This document shows, piece after piece, positions 24,227-25,259 of a DNA stretch of 25,259 nt. The translations under genes and the position numbers were made by a program. Numbering within the stretch: the stretch's first letter is position 1; each line of letters opens with the position of its first letter. Source of the stretch: Candidatus Gottesmanbacteria bacterium CG_4_10_14_0_8_um_filter_37_24 (GTDB lineage: Bacteria; Patescibacteriota; Microgenomatia; 2-02-FULL-39-11); assembly GCA_002785215.1 (NCBI GenBank), contig PFMK01000081.1:1-25259 (forward strand), read 5' to 3'. Under the pieces are notes generated by a model. That model searched no databases and was not told the origin of the DNA. It saw nothing but the letters and a program-made list of their open reading frames with translations.

Positions 24227-24493
24227 ATGTCAGGTACAAATTTTACACGGGAAGAAGCAAAAATGATCGGAGAAAAATTGGGAATTGATTGGACTAAATT
24301 TGATGTGGAGCAGTTCCGAAGAGGGATGGATGTCGAGCTGGAACACGGATTAAGGGCTCCGGAAACCAATGTTACCAACGATGATCCTATGACGACCGGA
24401 AAAATTGCTTTGGCTCATTTGAACGAATTTCCTGATTACTACACCAGACTTGACAAAATGGAGAAAGAAGCAGAAGCTTTCCATAATAAATAA
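24227..24493 (+). CDS. DUF5661-like small protein of unknown function
   Basis: An 88-residue soluble acidic protein with no signal peptide or membrane segment. The pattern EEAKMIGEKLGIDWTKFD, then QFRRGMDVELEHGL, TNVTNDDPM and TGKIALAHLNEFPDYY is one I associate with the DUF5661 family, widespread in environmental and candidate-phylum bacteria; this is from memory, not a search. Conserved His and Asp/Glu residues (ELEHG, AHLNE) might bind metal, but no function is known to me. The gene has a good SD (AAGGAG) and its own extended -10 promoter, unlike the neighbouring operon genes, suggesting strong independent expression. Confidence 0.75.
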   Translation: MSGTNFTREEAKMIGEKLGIDWTKFDVEQFRRGMDVELEHGLRAPETNVTNDDPMTTGKIALAHLNEFPDYYTRLDKMEKEAEAFHNK

Positions 24494-24518
24494 TTTTTTA
24501 TCAAATTAACTTCTTAAT

Positions 24519-24941
24519 ATGCCTACGTGGATTATTTATGCCTTATTTTCTGCAATATCTGCATCCTTTGTGGCGATATTCGGGAAAATAGGTATCTCAT
24601 CTTTGGATACCACAGTGGCCACGACCGTGAGAGCTATTATTATGGCTGTGTTTTTGATGTTGACCACTGTAATCTTAGGTAAGACACAACACCTTTCATC
24701 AATAAGCTCAAGAGCTCTTTTTTTCATAGTTTTATCTGGTATTGCCGGTGCTGTTTCATGGTTATTTTACTTTTTCGCTCTTAGTAAAGGACCGGCCTCG
24801 GGCGTAGCTGCTCTGGACAGATTGAGTGTAGTTTTTGTTTTCACATTTAGCCTACTGCTGTTAGGAGAGAAATTCGAATTTAGATCCTTGTTCGGGGTAG
24901 TACTCATAACAGTAGGGGCTATTCTTATGAGCGTCAGATAA
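24519..24941 (+). CDS. Single-domain EamA-type membrane protein
   Basis: A 140-residue inner-membrane protein with about five hydrophobic segments (near residues 3-22, 31-53, 66-89, 95-113 and 120-139). The final helices carry LLLLGEKFEFRSLFGVVLITVGAILM, the typical second half of an EamA (drug/metabolite transporter) repeat. Full-length DMT proteins have two such units and about 300 residues; this has one, so it probably works as a dimer like other small EamA or SMR proteins. Substrate cannot be read. It follows the DUF5661-like gene by 25 bases, has no clear SD, and is convergent with the next gene. Confidence 0.82.
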   Translation: MPTWIIYALFSAISASFVAIFGKIGISSLDTTVATTVRAIIMAVFLMLTTVILGKTQHLSSISSRALFFIVLSGIAGAVSWLFYFFALSKGPASGVAALDRLSVVFVFTFSLLLLGEKFEFRSLFGVVLITVGAILMSVR

Positions 24942-24954
24942 ATAATGCTGAGGT

Positions 24955-25194
24955 TTAGGTTTTCTTTTTTTTGGATCTTCTATTTTGCAGGATAAGCGAG
25001 CGTCTTTTCATGGAATTTTCTTTAATAAGCTTAAGACGGTCCATTTTTTTCTTTAACTCCTGGGTTAATATGCTTTGACATTCCTTATCTTCACATGCTG
25101 TCTCTGAGTAGGTGATGCCATTTTCTTTCCATGTTTTTACCACTATTCTGGGTTTTCCACACCGCACGCAGATATTTACATATTCGTTGTTCAA
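24955..25194 (-). CDS. Small zinc-ribbon-like basic protein, unknown function
   Basis: A 79-residue protein with CVRCGKPRIVVKTW at the N-terminus and CEDKECQ about 20 residues later, giving a Cys-x2-Cys plus Cys-x4-Cys arrangement likely to bind zinc. A helical, lysine/arginine-rich tail ends in KKKK, suggesting nucleic-acid or ribosome contact. The predicted start is TTG at 25194 with no SD; no ATG or GTG in frame precedes the first Cys closely, so the true start may differ. Similar RCGKPR proteins occur in candidate-phylum genomes to my recollection. No function is assigned. Confidence 0.6.
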   Translation of the reverse strand: MNNEYVNICVRCGKPRIVVKTWKENGITYSETACEDKECQSILTQELKKKMDRLKLIKENSMKRRSLILQNRRSKKKKT

Positions 25195-25259
25195 GGTAGT
25201 CGTATATTACCATAAATTAAGTCAGAATTCAACAATATGTACGGGTCTGTAACACCAAT
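25195..25259. other. Unassigned right edge
   Basis: 65 bases upstream of the zinc-ribbon-like gene, AT-rich, without a recognisable gene or structure; presumably a promoter region for that gene. Confidence 0.3.

Noticed and set aside
1..25259. Alternative genetic code with TGA read as glycine (as in some candidate phyla)
   Set aside because: TGA ends several genes at the expected length (pyrF, purN, purA, purM), and no in-frame TGA interrupts conserved genes.
1..25259. Mobile elements, CRISPR repeats, toxin-antitoxin or defence genes
   Set aside because: No transposase or integrase motifs, no evenly spaced repeats and no defence-type domains were seen on either strand; the window is metabolic throughout.

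Overview
The window is a compact nucleotide-biosynthesis locus from an AT-rich bacterium that uses the standard code (TGA is a stop, for example at the ends of pyrF, purN, purM and the second purP). Gene spacing is very tight, with six ATGA stop/start overlaps or near-overlaps, and many genes lack a visible Shine-Dalgarno (SD) sequence. Several features point to a member of the Candidate Phyla Radiation (Patescibacteria, perhaps a Microgenomates-type lineage): an archaeal-type PurP in a bacterial operon, a DUF5661-like small protein, a small RCGKPR zinc-ribbon-like protein and a single-domain EamA protein. The taxonomic call is an inference from gene content and style; no rRNA or ribosomal protein is present.

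Layout. (1) Positions 1-1299: the end of a pyrimidine unit, with pyrF (5' end outside the window) overlapping pyrE. (2) 1372-3024: pyrG (CTP synthase) behind what looks like its own promoter, probably giving a leaderless mRNA. (3) 3041-21512: a long same-strand purine operon in the order purL (fused to two PurS-like units), purQ, purC, purE (class II), purF, glyA, purN, purD, a degenerate M24-fold gene of unknown role, purM, purP, a divergent purP paralogue, purB, purA, and an IMP dehydrogenase/GMP reductase family gene. (4) 21597-24143 on the minus strand, convergent with the purine operon: aspA (aspartase) followed by a malic enzyme. (5) 24227-25194: three small genes (DUF5661-like, EamA-like membrane protein, zinc-ribbon-like).

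How they work together. The purine genes cover PRPP to FAICAR and IMP to adenylosuccinate/AMP, plus an IMPDH/GMPR step. PurE is the eukaryote-like class II form, so PurK is not needed. AICAR formylation is assigned to the archaeal formate/ATP enzyme PurP instead of PurH, while GAR formylation is by folate-dependent PurN with GlyA nearby as a one-carbon source. One step has no recognisable enzyme: IMP cyclohydrolase (neither PurO nor the PurH cyclohydrolase domain is present). Two genes of uncertain function lie inside the operon, the degenerate M24-fold protein and the PurP paralogue with altered ATP-grasp metal ligands. They are the natural candidates for that missing step or for an accessory role. 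PurC and PurA consume aspartate and PurB releases fumarate, so the neighbouring aspartase could turn fumarate plus ammonia back into aspartate.

No intergenic stretch exceeds 300 bases. I saw no tRNA, rRNA, CRISPR array, insertion sequence, prophage gene or long repeat.
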